Source: Chrysomallon squamiferum
Taxonomy: Eukaryota > Mollusca > Gastropoda > Neomphalida > Peltospiridae
Reading direction: 5' to 3'
Assembly (NCBI GenBank): GCA_012295275.1
Contig: CM022665.1
Span: 3,779,167-3,821,666, forward strand
Length of the DNA stretch: 42,500 bases
Shown here: positions 25,737 through 35,005 of the stretch, piece after piece
Layout of the letters: each line of letters opens with the position of its first letter
Position numbering within the stretch: position 1 is the first letter of the stretch
Program-made: the position numbers and the translations under genes
Notes under the pieces: model-generated
Told to the model about the DNA's origin: nothing
The model's input: the letters and a program-made list of their open reading frames with translations, nothing else
Database searches by the model: none

Positions 25737-26681
25737 TAGGATTATATGTCAAACTGATCTTTACGATATATTTGAATTTGAAATGAATTTGAAGATCGAA
25801 TCGACCATCTTGAAATTTCATGAGTCTGTTTTTCAGAAATAACATAACTGTGATGTTTATTTTAGTACCAGTTTATGTTGTGCAGTAATCCGAATTCAGA
25901 TTTAAAAAAAAAAAAAAAAAAAAAAACCCAAACAAACAAATTAAAGATTTCTAAAATGATTACAAAATATAGTTTTATTGGCTTTTTAAAATACACTCGT
26001 ACTGGCAGGAAACACATAATTTAGATTTCATCAGAAACACCATTAATAAGCATCAATAAATTGTATATTATTTAGTATTTGCGTTTTTTAGTTCTGTACC
26101 CAACACTACGTACTATGACTTAACAATGATGTGTAAAGGTAATTAATTCAAATTTAATTCACGAAATTATTGCACCTAAGCCATCTTCTTACAGGACTCA
26201 AACAGTCATTTAGAATATATATAAATAACTACTTTGTAAAGTGAAATATGCATGTATATCTAACGTTTGTCCATAATTTAAAGTTCATGTTTGATGACGT
26301 CCACGAATAGGAAGGCGGCATACTTGCTAGAAAATTCTGGATTAGAATCGTCTTTTATCTCCTCTTATTTTTTTTGCTCGGTATTCCTGACTTTATTTTC
26401 ATTTATTTATTTATTTATTTATTTATTTATTTTTTTTAATTTTTTTTGAAGTACGTGATTCAGCAGTGCAGTTCGTGGTCTTTTTTTTTAATTCCACTGA
26501 ATAACAAACTGTCTTTCCTACAGATCTGTATGACTGACACCAGAAAGATCTGAGAGCTAACGTACACATTAGATTGGTTTAACGTTTCTTGATAATCGCC
26601 ATAATGCGTTAAAAAGGAAAAACATTTTCGTGTAAAAATCAAGATATACTCAAAACATTACTATTGTTATTGTAAAACTAT

Positions 26682-26738
<57 letters not shown>

Positions 26739-27455
26739 AAAGAAAGCTACCCCACAACACCCAAAATATTAATTTTAATATTCCGTGTTCTAATCTAAAG
26801 GGACCGACCAATTTATTTCTGTCAGTAATCTTTACGCATTTTTGGTTTTTTTGTTGTTTGTTTGTTTGTTTTAACAACGCATTTCTTATGATTTGATTTT
26901 AGATATGGATATTGCTGGTGACGGTAAATTTGTGTTACGCAACGACGCCGACAACGCCATTTTCAGGGAATATACGACTTTGTGGATCAGAACTTGCCGA
27001 TGCTTTAGACATCGTGTGCAATTCAAATTTTAATGTGGAGTCAAGCAAAAGATCGGGTAATTCTGAGACAATCTTTATTTTATGGAAATGATTCTACTTC
27101 GGGATACTTTTTTTGTAAAGGGATACTTTTTACAAATAAAGTTTAAAATACAGTTGCAGCAAAAACAGAATCGGTGACTAAAACATCACATAAAATATAG
27201 AATAGCTACGAAAGACACAAATATATTTTTTGAATATTTACCTTGCAATTACTGTACGAAATAGCAAGAAATGACAAAAAAAAAAAAAAAAAAAAAAAAG
27301 AAAAGAAAAATGTTTGCGCTTTAAAAGAAATATCTGAATACTGTCTAAAGATACAAGCTTTATCTTGCTCAGGTGGAATATCGAATGCAGCTCGACAGAG
27401 CCTCGCTGTAGCTCAACATTCTGACACTCGCAGTTATTCCCTATGTATGTGAACC

Positions 27456-27530
<75 letters not shown>

Positions 27531-28115
27531 TGTATGTATGTATGTACACACATATATAAAGAACTATTAAAATACCGATACATTCATCTTAGGGACATAT
27601 TTGTTTTTATTCCAGTATCGTCTAAGTTTTTTCATTTCAAGTCAGATCAACGTAGAAGATTCCCTGAGTCCGTTAAAAAGCGAGGTATAAGCTCTGAATG
27701 CTGTCAACCTGCAGGTGGTTGTAGCATACAAACTTTAATGAGCTATTGTCAGCAGCCTAGAGAGAGACTCCATGTATGTAATATCTATTTCATATATATA
27801 TATATTTATATTTACATTTATATTTATATTTATATAAAATACCCATATATATATATATATATATTTATATTTACATTTATATTTATATTTATATAAAATA
27901 CCCATTGGTTATTTCTTTTGAATGGAAAGAAGCTGCAACATTCTATTATTACCATCATCATTATCACTATTAAAGTTATTATTCTTGTTGTTATTATTAT
28001 TATTACTATTACTGCTATTTGTTTGTTATTCTTGGTTTTGTTGCTATTATTATTATTTATTCATTTAAATATTAATTAATTTATTATTATTATTGTTATT
28101 GTTGTTGTTGTTGTT

Positions 28116-28172
<57 letters not shown>

Positions 28173-28420
28173 TTTCAGTTTTTTTAGCTTTTTAATTTGT
28201 TAATTTTTTTTTCTTTCTTCAGGATTTGTCTCTCCTAACGGTGCTCCAGCAACAAAATGAGCCACTTAATCACAACGGAATTATTACGACGACCACACAG
28301 AACCCCACGGTTTCTCCAAGCACCAATCGACCAGCCGTCTTTCAGTCAAATCACAGAAAATTTAATTATTTCTTCTTTTTAGAACCGCTAGGCAACCCAA
28401 CACGAAATCCACTGCAATGA
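24726..28420 (+). CDS. Insulin/IGF-like peptide precursor, copy 1 (4 exons, 181 aa)
   Basis: Secreted hormone precursor of the insulin superfamily. Exons: 24726-24761, 26903-27056, 27616-27773, 28223-28420; intron phases 0, 1, 0; all GT-AG. The signal peptide is split by intron 1 and spans about residues 1-25 (hydrophobic core IWILLVTVNL). The B chain contains CGSELADALDIVC (Cys39-Cys51, the canonical 11-residue spacing) and ends at KR (61-62). The connecting segment holds RRR (76-78) and KKR (84-86). The A chain starts at Gly87 with GISSECC and has Cys92, 93, 99 and 108. Five residues separate Cys93 from Cys99, where insulins, IGFs and relaxins have three. After the A chain a 73-residue Cys-free tail continues, mostly from exon 4 (TTTT and Pro/Asn-rich, then STNRPAVFQSN, FFF and GNPTR). 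This layout resembles IGF D/E extensions. A candidate extra exon (27373-27444) would lengthen the connecting peptide by 24 residues. Receptor and tissue are unknown. Confidence 0.9.
26685..26734. repeat. (CA)n microsatellite in insulin-like copy 1 intron 1
   Basis: About 25 CA units lie 170 bases upstream of the B-chain exon. The same intron has a 34-base poly-A at 25701-25734 and an (ATTT)n tract near 26401. Confidence 0.95.
26903..27056 (+). CDS. Insulin-like copy 1, exon 2 (signal core and B chain)
   Basis: The acceptor TTTTAG precedes ATATGG, and the donor is G|GTAATT in phase 1. Carries CGSELADALDIVC and the KR cleavage site. The phase-1 intron in the connecting peptide matches the conserved intron of animal insulin genes. 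Confidence 0.92.
27373..27444 (+). CDS. Candidate cassette exon in insulin-like copy 1 connecting peptide
   Basis: A 72-nt segment sits between a good acceptor (CTTTATCTTGCTCAG) and a strong donor (GTATGT). It is open in the frame set by exon 2, is symmetric (phase 1 on both sides) and joins exon 3 in frame. It contains four CpGs in otherwise AT-rich intron. Inclusion would insert 24 residues after the B-chain KR and would not alter either hormone chain. No equivalent is visible in copy 2. It may be alternative, constitutive or unused. Confidence 0.4.
27459..27545. repeat. (TA)n then (TATG)n microsatellite in insulin-like copy 1 intron 2
   Basis: Perfect TA units run into TATG tetranucleotides; the array begins 15 bases after the candidate cassette donor and ends 70 bases before exon 3. 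Confidence 0.95.
27616..27773 (+). CDS. Insulin-like copy 1, exon 3 (connecting peptide end and A chain)
   Basis: The acceptor TTTTTATTCCAG and donor CAT|GTATGT frame the exon. Encodes the RRR and KKR sites, then GISSECC, the QPAGG loop, C, and SIQTLMSY before the last Cys, followed by QQPRERLH. It ends in phase 0. Confidence 0.92.
27791..27904. repeat. Two-copy tandem repeat just after the A-chain exon donor
   Basis: A unit of about 53 bases (TA repeats, then TTTATATTTACATTTATA, then ATAAAATACC) occurs twice in a row, with extra TA units in copy 2. It starts 17 bases inside intron 3. Confidence 0.9.
28110..28170. repeat. (ATT)n microsatellite in insulin-like copy 1 intron 3
   Basis: An ATT trinucleotide array about 50 bases upstream of the exon 4 acceptor; the preceding 170 bases are imperfect ATT/GTT repeats. 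Confidence 0.9.
28223..28420 (+). CDS. Insulin-like copy 1, exon 4 (C-terminal extension)
   Basis: The acceptor TTTCTTTCTTCAG is followed by 65 codons and TGA. The tail has no Cys. Residues 138-151 are Thr/Pro/Ser-rich, a candidate for O-glycosylation. Residues 149-177 (STNRPAVFQSN, FFF, GNPTR) align with the tail of copy 2, which supports this as coding. Confidence 0.85.
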   Translation, partial: DLSLLTVLQQQNEPLNHNGIITTTTQNPTVSPSTNRPAVFQSNHRKFNYFFFLEPLGNPTRNPLQ

Positions 28421-28822
28421 AAGCCCCTAGCAAGTGCCTAAACAACTTCTCAAAAAGGATATCACTAAACATTTAAAAAATTACCCAAGACAAATATGCA
28501 CATATACTTATATTTACAGACATATAAGTACATACATTCATACAGACACTTATATACTTACAAACATGCAATGTGCACACACACAACCATACTTAAACAT
28601 AAAAATTCAAAGACATCACACACAAAAACTCGGTTATACAAATGTTCAAACATATCTGAAACGTACAGGCAGACTGGTACAACAGACACATTTAACGACA
28701 ACCTTATATTAGTAGTAACTGCTGTGCAGTGATATTGTTTTATAATTTCATTCACAGTTCTATACATTGAGGCAAATTATTTGTGCAACCCCAGAATCTG
28801 AACTCTACTGCACGAAAACACA

Positions 28823-28825
<3 letters not shown>

Positions 28826-28900
<75 letters not shown>
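28826..28900. repeat. (CA)n microsatellite
   Basis: About 37 perfect CA units in the intergenic space after insulin-like copy 1. Confidence 0.97.
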
Positions 28901-28903
<3 letters not shown>

Positions 28904-29030
28904 GAACAGAATACTATATAGACACAAGACCAGTCTAACGTCTTATGTATTTATAAAATATCTTCTGTTCCCTATTCTTCGCTTTAAGCCTTGAAACTTT
29001 TGTGAAAGTAATAATAATTGTAATAATAAT

Positions 29031-29036
29031 AATAAA
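29031..29036 (+). other. Candidate polyadenylation signal for insulin-like copy 1
   Basis: The first AATAAA after the stop codon lies about 610 bases downstream at the end of an AAT-rich stretch; a variant signal closer to the stop is also possible. Confidence 0.3.
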
Positions 29037-29936
29037 CAAAGAAATAATATTTACTGACGTCTTTCGTTGTAATTGTAACGTTCAGTCTATCACACGTTTT
29101 TCAGAAAACTCTTAATTTCTTATATTAATCATAACATTTTACATGCACGGCCAATCCTTTTTAATGCCTAAATAATAAAACTAAATAACATGTTCGTGAA
29201 TAAGTATAGACGCTGTCATTTTCTCTTTCTTTGGGATAATTACTACTTCGTGTCAAAGATGAATTATGATTGCCGCATGATCATAATATTAAACAGTTAC
29301 CTAATCTAAAAAGCCCTAGATTAACAGTATGATTTACAAAATATTGTATCATCTCAGAAACTGGAAAGTATACACCAAAGCTGCTGATTAACTATTAGAC
29401 ACTGGCTAAATGGGAAAAATGTCTTAAAATAAAAGCCATACAAGCATTCAGTAATGAAATAATTCCAAAAACAAACACTTAGATTAATTTTTAATTTGTT
29501 CTTTTATGTATTGTACATCTATATATATTAAGGGTAGTACACACTCCTGAAGGGGTAGCTCCACCCCACTCCACCTTCATCCACGCCGTTCTGTGCTTTC
29601 CCCATGTATCCCAAGTTGTATTGGTGTCAGAATAATTATGAAAATAGTTGAATATTACTGTTTAAAAATGGTTAATTTTCATGCTAGGAAAAACTGTAGA
29701 AAATATTTAATACTGAAATTTTGTTCTGGGTTTTTCTGGAAATCTCAGTGATTTCACAAAATTTGTTTTGATAAAATGTCTCATGGCAACAGAATATTCA
29801 TTCCTACATACATACACACATACATATGGACACGTGTGAAAACTTTTGTTTCATGGAACAACCGTCTAATAATTTCTTGTCTCACGAATATTAAGCTTTG
29901 AAATTACTTTTGTTTCCCTTTGATATTGTTAACTGT

Positions 29937-30026
29937 GTATGTATGTATGTATGTATGTATGTATGTATGTATGTATGTATGTATGTATGTATGTATGTAT
30001 GTATGTATGTATGTATGTATGTATGT
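29937..30026. repeat. (TATG)n microsatellite
   Basis: About 22 perfect GTAT tetranucleotide units. Confidence 0.97.
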
Positions 30027-30393
30027 GTGATTGTATTTGTGTGTTATTATTATTATTATTTTGAAATTTTTGTTATTGTCTTATTCTATAGTTAACTGGA
30101 ATTTACAAAGTGTATCTGAATAATAACTGAGACAAAGAATCCGAGAAAAGCAATTTATTTCCATATACATATACATTGATATAACTGACATTTTAAGAGA
30201 ACACAGTTAGCAATAAGAAAATCTAATCACGTATGTAAAGTTTAATACATGGCAGGTGATGTGAATTTTAATATGATAAACTGAAAATAGCCATATAACA
30301 ACTGAATTAAGAACACTGAAAAAACATTTAATTAAAGTACAGTGATTCCTTCCTGCTGTTACTAGAAGATTAAAATAAGACCAAGAAAGGGAA

Positions 30394-30472
<79 letters not shown>

Positions 30473-30483
30473 TAAAAAATAAA

Positions 30484-30544
<61 letters not shown>
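30394..30544. repeat. (AAT)n microsatellite, two blocks
   Basis: Two long AAT arrays separated by a short A-rich interruption near 30472-30484. Confidence 0.97.
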
Positions 30545-30545
<1 letters not shown>

Positions 30546-30796
30546 GATGGACTTGTGTAGAGGGTGTGTGAAGGCAGACTGGACAAATACGTGCATATCA
30601 AGGAAAGTGAGATAGACAGTCAATTCAGTTTATAGATATACAGATACAAAGATGCCTAAATAGAGACAGACAGCTAAATACAGAATAAACAGATAATGAT
30701 TTATACACGGTATAAAGTCCAGAGATATACAGATTTACAAATATATAATTATAGATAAACAAACAGGTACAGAGAGATGCACACACATAAACAGAA

Positions 30797-30799
<3 letters not shown>

Positions 30800-30886
<87 letters not shown>
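30800..30886. repeat. (GA)n microsatellite
   Basis: About 43 perfect GA units; the purine-only strand could adopt triplex (H-DNA) structure. Confidence 0.97.
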
Positions 30887-30889
<3 letters not shown>

Positions 30890-31744
30890 ATACAAACTGT
30901 ACAGTTTAACAATCACTGTCACAAAAATGTATCAACAACCACCTTCAGTCGTACTGTCCTTAAATCCTACCTGTAGATCTGTACCTTCTCCTCATGGTCC
31001 CATTCTTTAATAGAGAAAGTCTGTGTCTCAGTTACCCAGAAAGAATATTAGATTTGGTTGACTAGCTAAAGCCCCACACTGATCAATGTGTAGAAACTAC
31101 AATGACAAACAGATTCTGTTTGCGATGAGGCTTTTAACCGTGACTTACTAATCAATCACTCACACTGCAAATCAATACAAATGTCTTCATCCATTAAAAA
31201 CAACGCCACATTGAAAAGGAAACTGGCCCGTTTATGTTTTGTGTTAAAAAAAAAATCGTTCTTTTCTTCAAACTGACGTTTTAACCGTTTCCCAGTAAGG
31301 CAAATTTACGCGTACGACTATCCAATCAGAATAAAGGGTTAAAACATTCCTTATATTTGCGAAAGCTGATTAGTCCATTGCAAGCCATTAATATCTCGAA
31401 GTTATCTAATAGGGACAAATTATTCTGAAACTATCTCTTTTTTTCTTTCTTTTTTTTCTTTTTTTTTCTCTCACAAGTCTGGAGGAATTTGGTGAAATGA
31501 TAAAAGATAATTGCATGAATGAAGTATGTTGTGAAAAGTGATGTCGATGGCAGAAGAAGAATCAGCAATATTTCTACGATAATCATAGAAAAATGATTTA
31601 ATATGTAGCAAATGTTTAAAATTAATAGGTTCAGTATATTTTGCAAGAGAGTGTTGAACTGTATTAATGTTTCAAACAGTCCAGCTGTGGTTCGGGAGTT
31701 TTTCTTCTGTAATCACAAAACAATATGAATCTCATTTTAGAGAT

Positions 31745-31750
31745 TTTATT
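31745..31750 (-). other. Candidate polyadenylation signal for insulin-like copy 2
   Basis: TTTATT on plus reads AATAAA on minus, about 265 bases after the copy 2 stop codon. Confidence 0.4.
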
Positions 31751-32012
31751 GTTGGTCTTTCTTACTGTTCTTCTTGTTTCTAAAGTAGTCGTCGCCAAAT
31801 GTTAAATAAAAAAATAAATAAATAAACTTAAAAATTATAAATAATATAAAGAAATAAACGAATAAATAAATCAAAAGAAAAAAATTCATAAATACAAAAA
31901 ATTCCACTTCATATACGTTTCTCAGAATTAGATCACATTTGGTTGGTTATGATTAAACACAACGATTCCTTACTCCGGTGAAGTAATAATGATTCCTTGT
32001 TGTCAGTCACAG

Positions 32013-32213
32013 TTAAGTTGAAAAGAAAGAACTTCTTGTCGGTCTGGGCCCAGTTTTGACATAGAAGAAAGATGGTAGTTCGTTCCTGTTCGATTTGAAA
32101 ACAAATGGGCGCGGTGTAGAAGTCATGGACTGTGTCGTCACTTCCGGAGCTTCGGTTATTTCTTCTTTTCTTATAGAGACATTCCGCTGGTAGATCAGCC
32201 AGTACAGTGCGTG
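32013..32213 (-). CDS. Insulin-like copy 2, exon 4 (C-terminal extension)
   Basis: The acceptor CTTTCTTGTAG leads into 66 codons and TAA. Residues 132-142 (STPRPFVFKSN) match 8 of 11 positions of copy 1 residues 149-159; FF and G.PTR follow in the same order. No Cys. Confidence 0.85.
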   Translation of the reverse strand, partial: HALYWLIYQRNVSIRKEEITEAPEVTTQSMTSTPRPFVFKSNRNELPSFFYVKTGPRPTRSSFFST

Positions 32214-34649
32214 CTACAAGAAAGAGAATCGTTTTAAAGTTTATACAGCAGCAACAGTAAAGAAAACAGCAACTTTAATAACTCCACCTATAACAACAAC
32301 AACTGTAACTACAACATCAACATCAACCATTATAATTAGAACAAAAAGCGGCGTTTGCCCCTACATGGCTACTTCTCCAAGTCTGGTTTATCAAAGGCTG
32401 AAGTATTTCGTTTTCTGTTTTTGTTACTTTTGATGATCTTGTAATCATCATCATCATCTTCATCATCATTACATTATAATCATCATCATGATCGTCATCA
32501 ACATCAATATGTTTATGTAGCTGCTGCACACGTCATTGCAACTGTTTCTGTTTTCTTTTCTGTTGTGTTTGTGAAAATGTGTCGAACACATATTAGAGTG
32601 AAAAATAGCATTTGCAGCGGTACCTTGACTTACGAGTTTAATTCGTACCGTGACCGAGCTCGTAACTCAATTTGCTCGTATATTAACACAATTTTCCCAA
32701 CTGAAATTAATTGAAATACCATTAATCCATTCTAGCCCCCGAAAAACCACACATTTGGGCATCTGCTCGTAACTCGAAAAACTCGTAAGTCGAGGTACCA
32801 CTGTATTTCTTTTCTTTACCGCTGTCATCAACAGAGGTAATTTGTCAGTTATTTTAGCACGTTTAGAGCCTGTTTATTGAAATCCTAGATTAACCCTCAC
32901 TGATTTGAATTTTTTGGGGGGTGGGGTGGCGGGGAGGTTGTTGTTTTGTTGTTGTTAATTTTTTTAAATGTTTATCCTATTGCATTTATAATTTTTAATG
33001 CATCTATGAACAATATTTCTATCGGTCAATAAAGCTAAACGAAAATACCTAAAGTTTCAAAGACTATATGTATCTTAAATATAAAACATTAATAAAACGG
33101 CAATAAAATAAAAATAAATAAATAAATTAATTAATTAATTAACGGATATATATAAAGTAAGCAGAACACATATAAAAATCGGTATAGAGATAGAAAAAAT
33201 GTCAAATACAGATAGACAGAAAGACATCCAGACAGACATATAGATAGATAGACAGATGGATGGATGGATGGATATATAAAGAGAGACAGACAGATAAATA
33301 GATGGATAGATAGATGGAGAGACAGACATAGAGATAGAGGGACAGAGAGACGGACAGATGATAGATAGATAGATAGATAGAGAGAGATAGACAGATAGAT
33401 ATATTATAGATATAAAGGCAAATTGGTAGGTAATTAGAAAAATAATAATATTTACAGCATAAGTTGACGATGACAAACAGTAACTTTTCAGTGTTTTTAT
33501 GCTGCATCCCGTTACACTTGTACAACATTCAGTGCTGACACCACGTTTATATCTTCTAGATCCAACACTTTCTACAGGTTCTGAAATAGAGATTAAAAAA
33601 AAGTTCAATTTTTACATATGAGCCATTTTGTGATTTATTTTGTGTGCGTGTCTGCCAAAATGCATCTCTTTATATATGTATTCACGTTTTGCATTGCAAT
33701 GTACTGTACTGCACTGCACTGCACTGCATACTATTGTATTGGAAGTATTATTCATGTATTACGTATGTACGTGTGCAGTATATGTGTTTGCATTACGTAC
33801 GTTTATGTATGTATATATGTGAACGTGTAATTGTATATGTACCTGTGTATTCTTTTGTAAGTGCAGATGATGCAGTGTGAATGAATAATGGGCTAGATTA
33901 TACATGAACGAATAGATGTACCAAGACAGAAAGAAAGGTACGCACCCGACATTTTGCTTTCGTCAATATAGAAGTTTGATTCGCATACGAGATCAAGAGC
34001 GTCAGCAAGTTCCGATCCACAGAGTTTCAGATTCTTGTCGTAGACTACCAGAGCAGAGTTTATCTGCTTTGTCAGAGACGCACAGACAAACCAAACTAAT
34101 ATCTGCAAGAAATAATCAAAATAAATGAAATCAACTATGTTAGACAGGAGAGTATATACAGAACCAACGAACACACAGAGAGAGATTTTAAAAATGTTTT
34201 GTATTCTCCTTTAAGACAGAGAATCTCCTTTTCATAAAAAAATAAAAATAAAAATAAAAATACAAAATAACTAACTAAATAAATAATAATAATAATAATT
34301 AAGCATATAATTCAAAATGATACTGAAACAAATTAAGAAAACGTAGAAAGAACATCACAAATATAAATGGAAATAAATTATATTCCAAAATCCACCATTA
34401 TTCATCTGTGAAACATGTTATATTTTTTATAAATGTATAATCCAGAAAAATAGTAAGAATTATATATTTAATCTTTAATTTCATTACTGCATAGAAAAAT
34501 AAAAAAATACATGTAGGCACACGGGCACTCACACATTTATACGCAAACGAAAGTATATATGTATAATTATACATGTACATACCGTCATTACAAACATACA
34601 TGCAAGCATACATACACATAGGTACGTAATTCTGCATATAAATACATAC

Positions 34650-34680
<31 letters not shown>

Positions 34681-34729
34681 GGTACACATTACAAAATATC
34701 TGTAAACTTACCTGTTGGGGTATTCTCAT
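32013..34729 (-). CDS. Insulin/IGF-like peptide precursor, copy 2 (4 exons, 166 aa)
   Basis: Paralogue of the plus-strand insulin-like gene, tail-to-tail with it. Exons (minus): 34729-34712, 34102-33946, 33580-33456, 32213-32013; phases 0, 1, 0 as in copy 1; all GT-AG. A short signal peptide starts MRIPQQ with hydrophobic core ILVWFVCASL, split by intron 1. The B domain has CGSELADALDLVC (Cys34-Cys46) and SNFYIDESKMSG. The KR that ends the copy 1 B chain is KM here (56-57), so the only basic sites are RR (67-68) and KR (70-71), separated by one Tyr. The A domain starts at Gly72 with Cys77, 78, 84 and 93, and has the same five-residue loop (TSVTG). The C-terminal exon encodes 66 residues ending in STPRPFVFKSN, FFY and GPRPTR. 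The product is probably either a two-chain peptide with almost no C-peptide or a single-chain IGF-like molecule. This is inference. Confidence 0.9.
32615..32803. mobile_element. Tc1/mariner-type MITE, 189 bp
   Basis: Terminal inverted repeats of 22 bp start CAGYGGTACC and match at 20 of 22 positions. The right end is followed by TA; the left flank is TG, a plausible decayed TA target duplication. It has no coding capacity. It sits in intron 3 of insulin-like copy 2, and TIRs of this kind recur in non-autonomous Tc1/mariner elements of many animals. Confidence 0.85.
33188..33405. repeat. Degenerate GATA/GACA repeat
   Basis: Interspersed GATA, GACA and GGAT tetranucleotides fill the 5' part of intron 3 of insulin-like copy 2, starting about 50 bases after the A-chain exon donor. 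Confidence 0.9.
33456..33580 (-). CDS. Insulin-like copy 2, exon 3 (A domain)
   Basis: The acceptor TCTCTATTTCAG and donor GCT|GTAAAT frame 125 nt. Encodes EPVESVGSRRYKR, then GVSTECC, the TSVTG loop, C and SIKTLKSYC. It ends in phase 0 like copy 1. Confidence 0.92.
33946..34102 (-). CDS. Insulin-like copy 2, exon 2 (signal core and B domain)
   Basis: The acceptor ATTTCTTGCAG and donor G|GTGCGT in phase 1 frame 157 nt. Carries CGSELADALDLVC, one residue different from copy 1 within the Cys-to-Cys block. Confidence 0.92.
34712..34729 (-). CDS. Insulin-like copy 2, exon 1 (six codons)
   Basis: Six codons (MRIPQQ) end at CAG before the strong donor GTAAGT, phase 0, matching exon 2. No other in-frame ATG occurs between this start and an upstream in-frame TAA. 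Confidence 0.65.
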
Positions 34730-34737
34730 AACTGCAT
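34726..34737 (-). other. Four-codon upstream ORF overlapping the copy 2 start
   Basis: ATG CAG TTA TGA ends so that its TGA shares bases with the main ATG (ATGA overlap). It counts only if the transcription start lies upstream; the A/T-rich ATAAATAAAA on minus near 34802-34818 is a possible TATA region that would allow that. Confidence 0.3.
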
Positions 34738-35005
34738 AAAAGCTAAACAACAACTGTCCCCGGATGCGTTTCGTGAAAACTGTTTATCGTCAAGCCAGAG
34801 AATTTATTTTATTTATCTCGCAGAATACAAGCTGCCTGGATACACTAAACAACACAGTTAGACTCGGCGTAAGACATTTACGTATGTGTTGTAATGACAT
34901 CTGCGTTCAGTAACATATGCCGCTCCTGCTATTGCCCGAGTCGTTTAATCATATGTATGTATGTGTAGAGAAATTTTTTACGTACTGAAAGTCGTCTTAT
35001 CTGTA

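Larger units (their letters stand above)
28421..31744. other. Intergenic region between the two convergent insulin-like genes
   Basis: No gene seen. This 3.3-kb stretch is dominated by simple repeats: (CA)n 28826-28900, (TATG)n 29937-30026, (AAT)n 30394-30544 and (GA)n 30800-30886. A small inverted repeat (TTTTAACC ... GGTTAAAA) spans about 31281-31343. The long poly-Leu, poly-Tyr and poly-Ser frames here are repeat artefacts. Both genes end into this region. Confidence 0.6.

Noticed and set aside
30207-30623. Long open frames of poly-Leu or poly-Tyr
   Set aside because: They are translations of the (AAT)n array; no splice sites or conserved residues.
31281-31343. Inverted repeat TTTTAACC ... 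GGTTAAAA as a mini-transposon
   Set aside because: Only about 63 bases between the outer ends, imperfect arms and no target-site duplication.
33188-33410. Tandem array resembling CRISPR-like spacing
   Set aside because: Degenerate GATA/GACA microsatellite in a eukaryotic intron, with no direct repeats separated by unique spacers.
24726-34729. Venom-type insulin, by analogy with cone snails
   Set aside because: The chains show the ordinary endogenous hormone layout, with an A-chain loop and C-terminal tail unlike what I know of venom insulins; nothing in the sequence supports a venom role.
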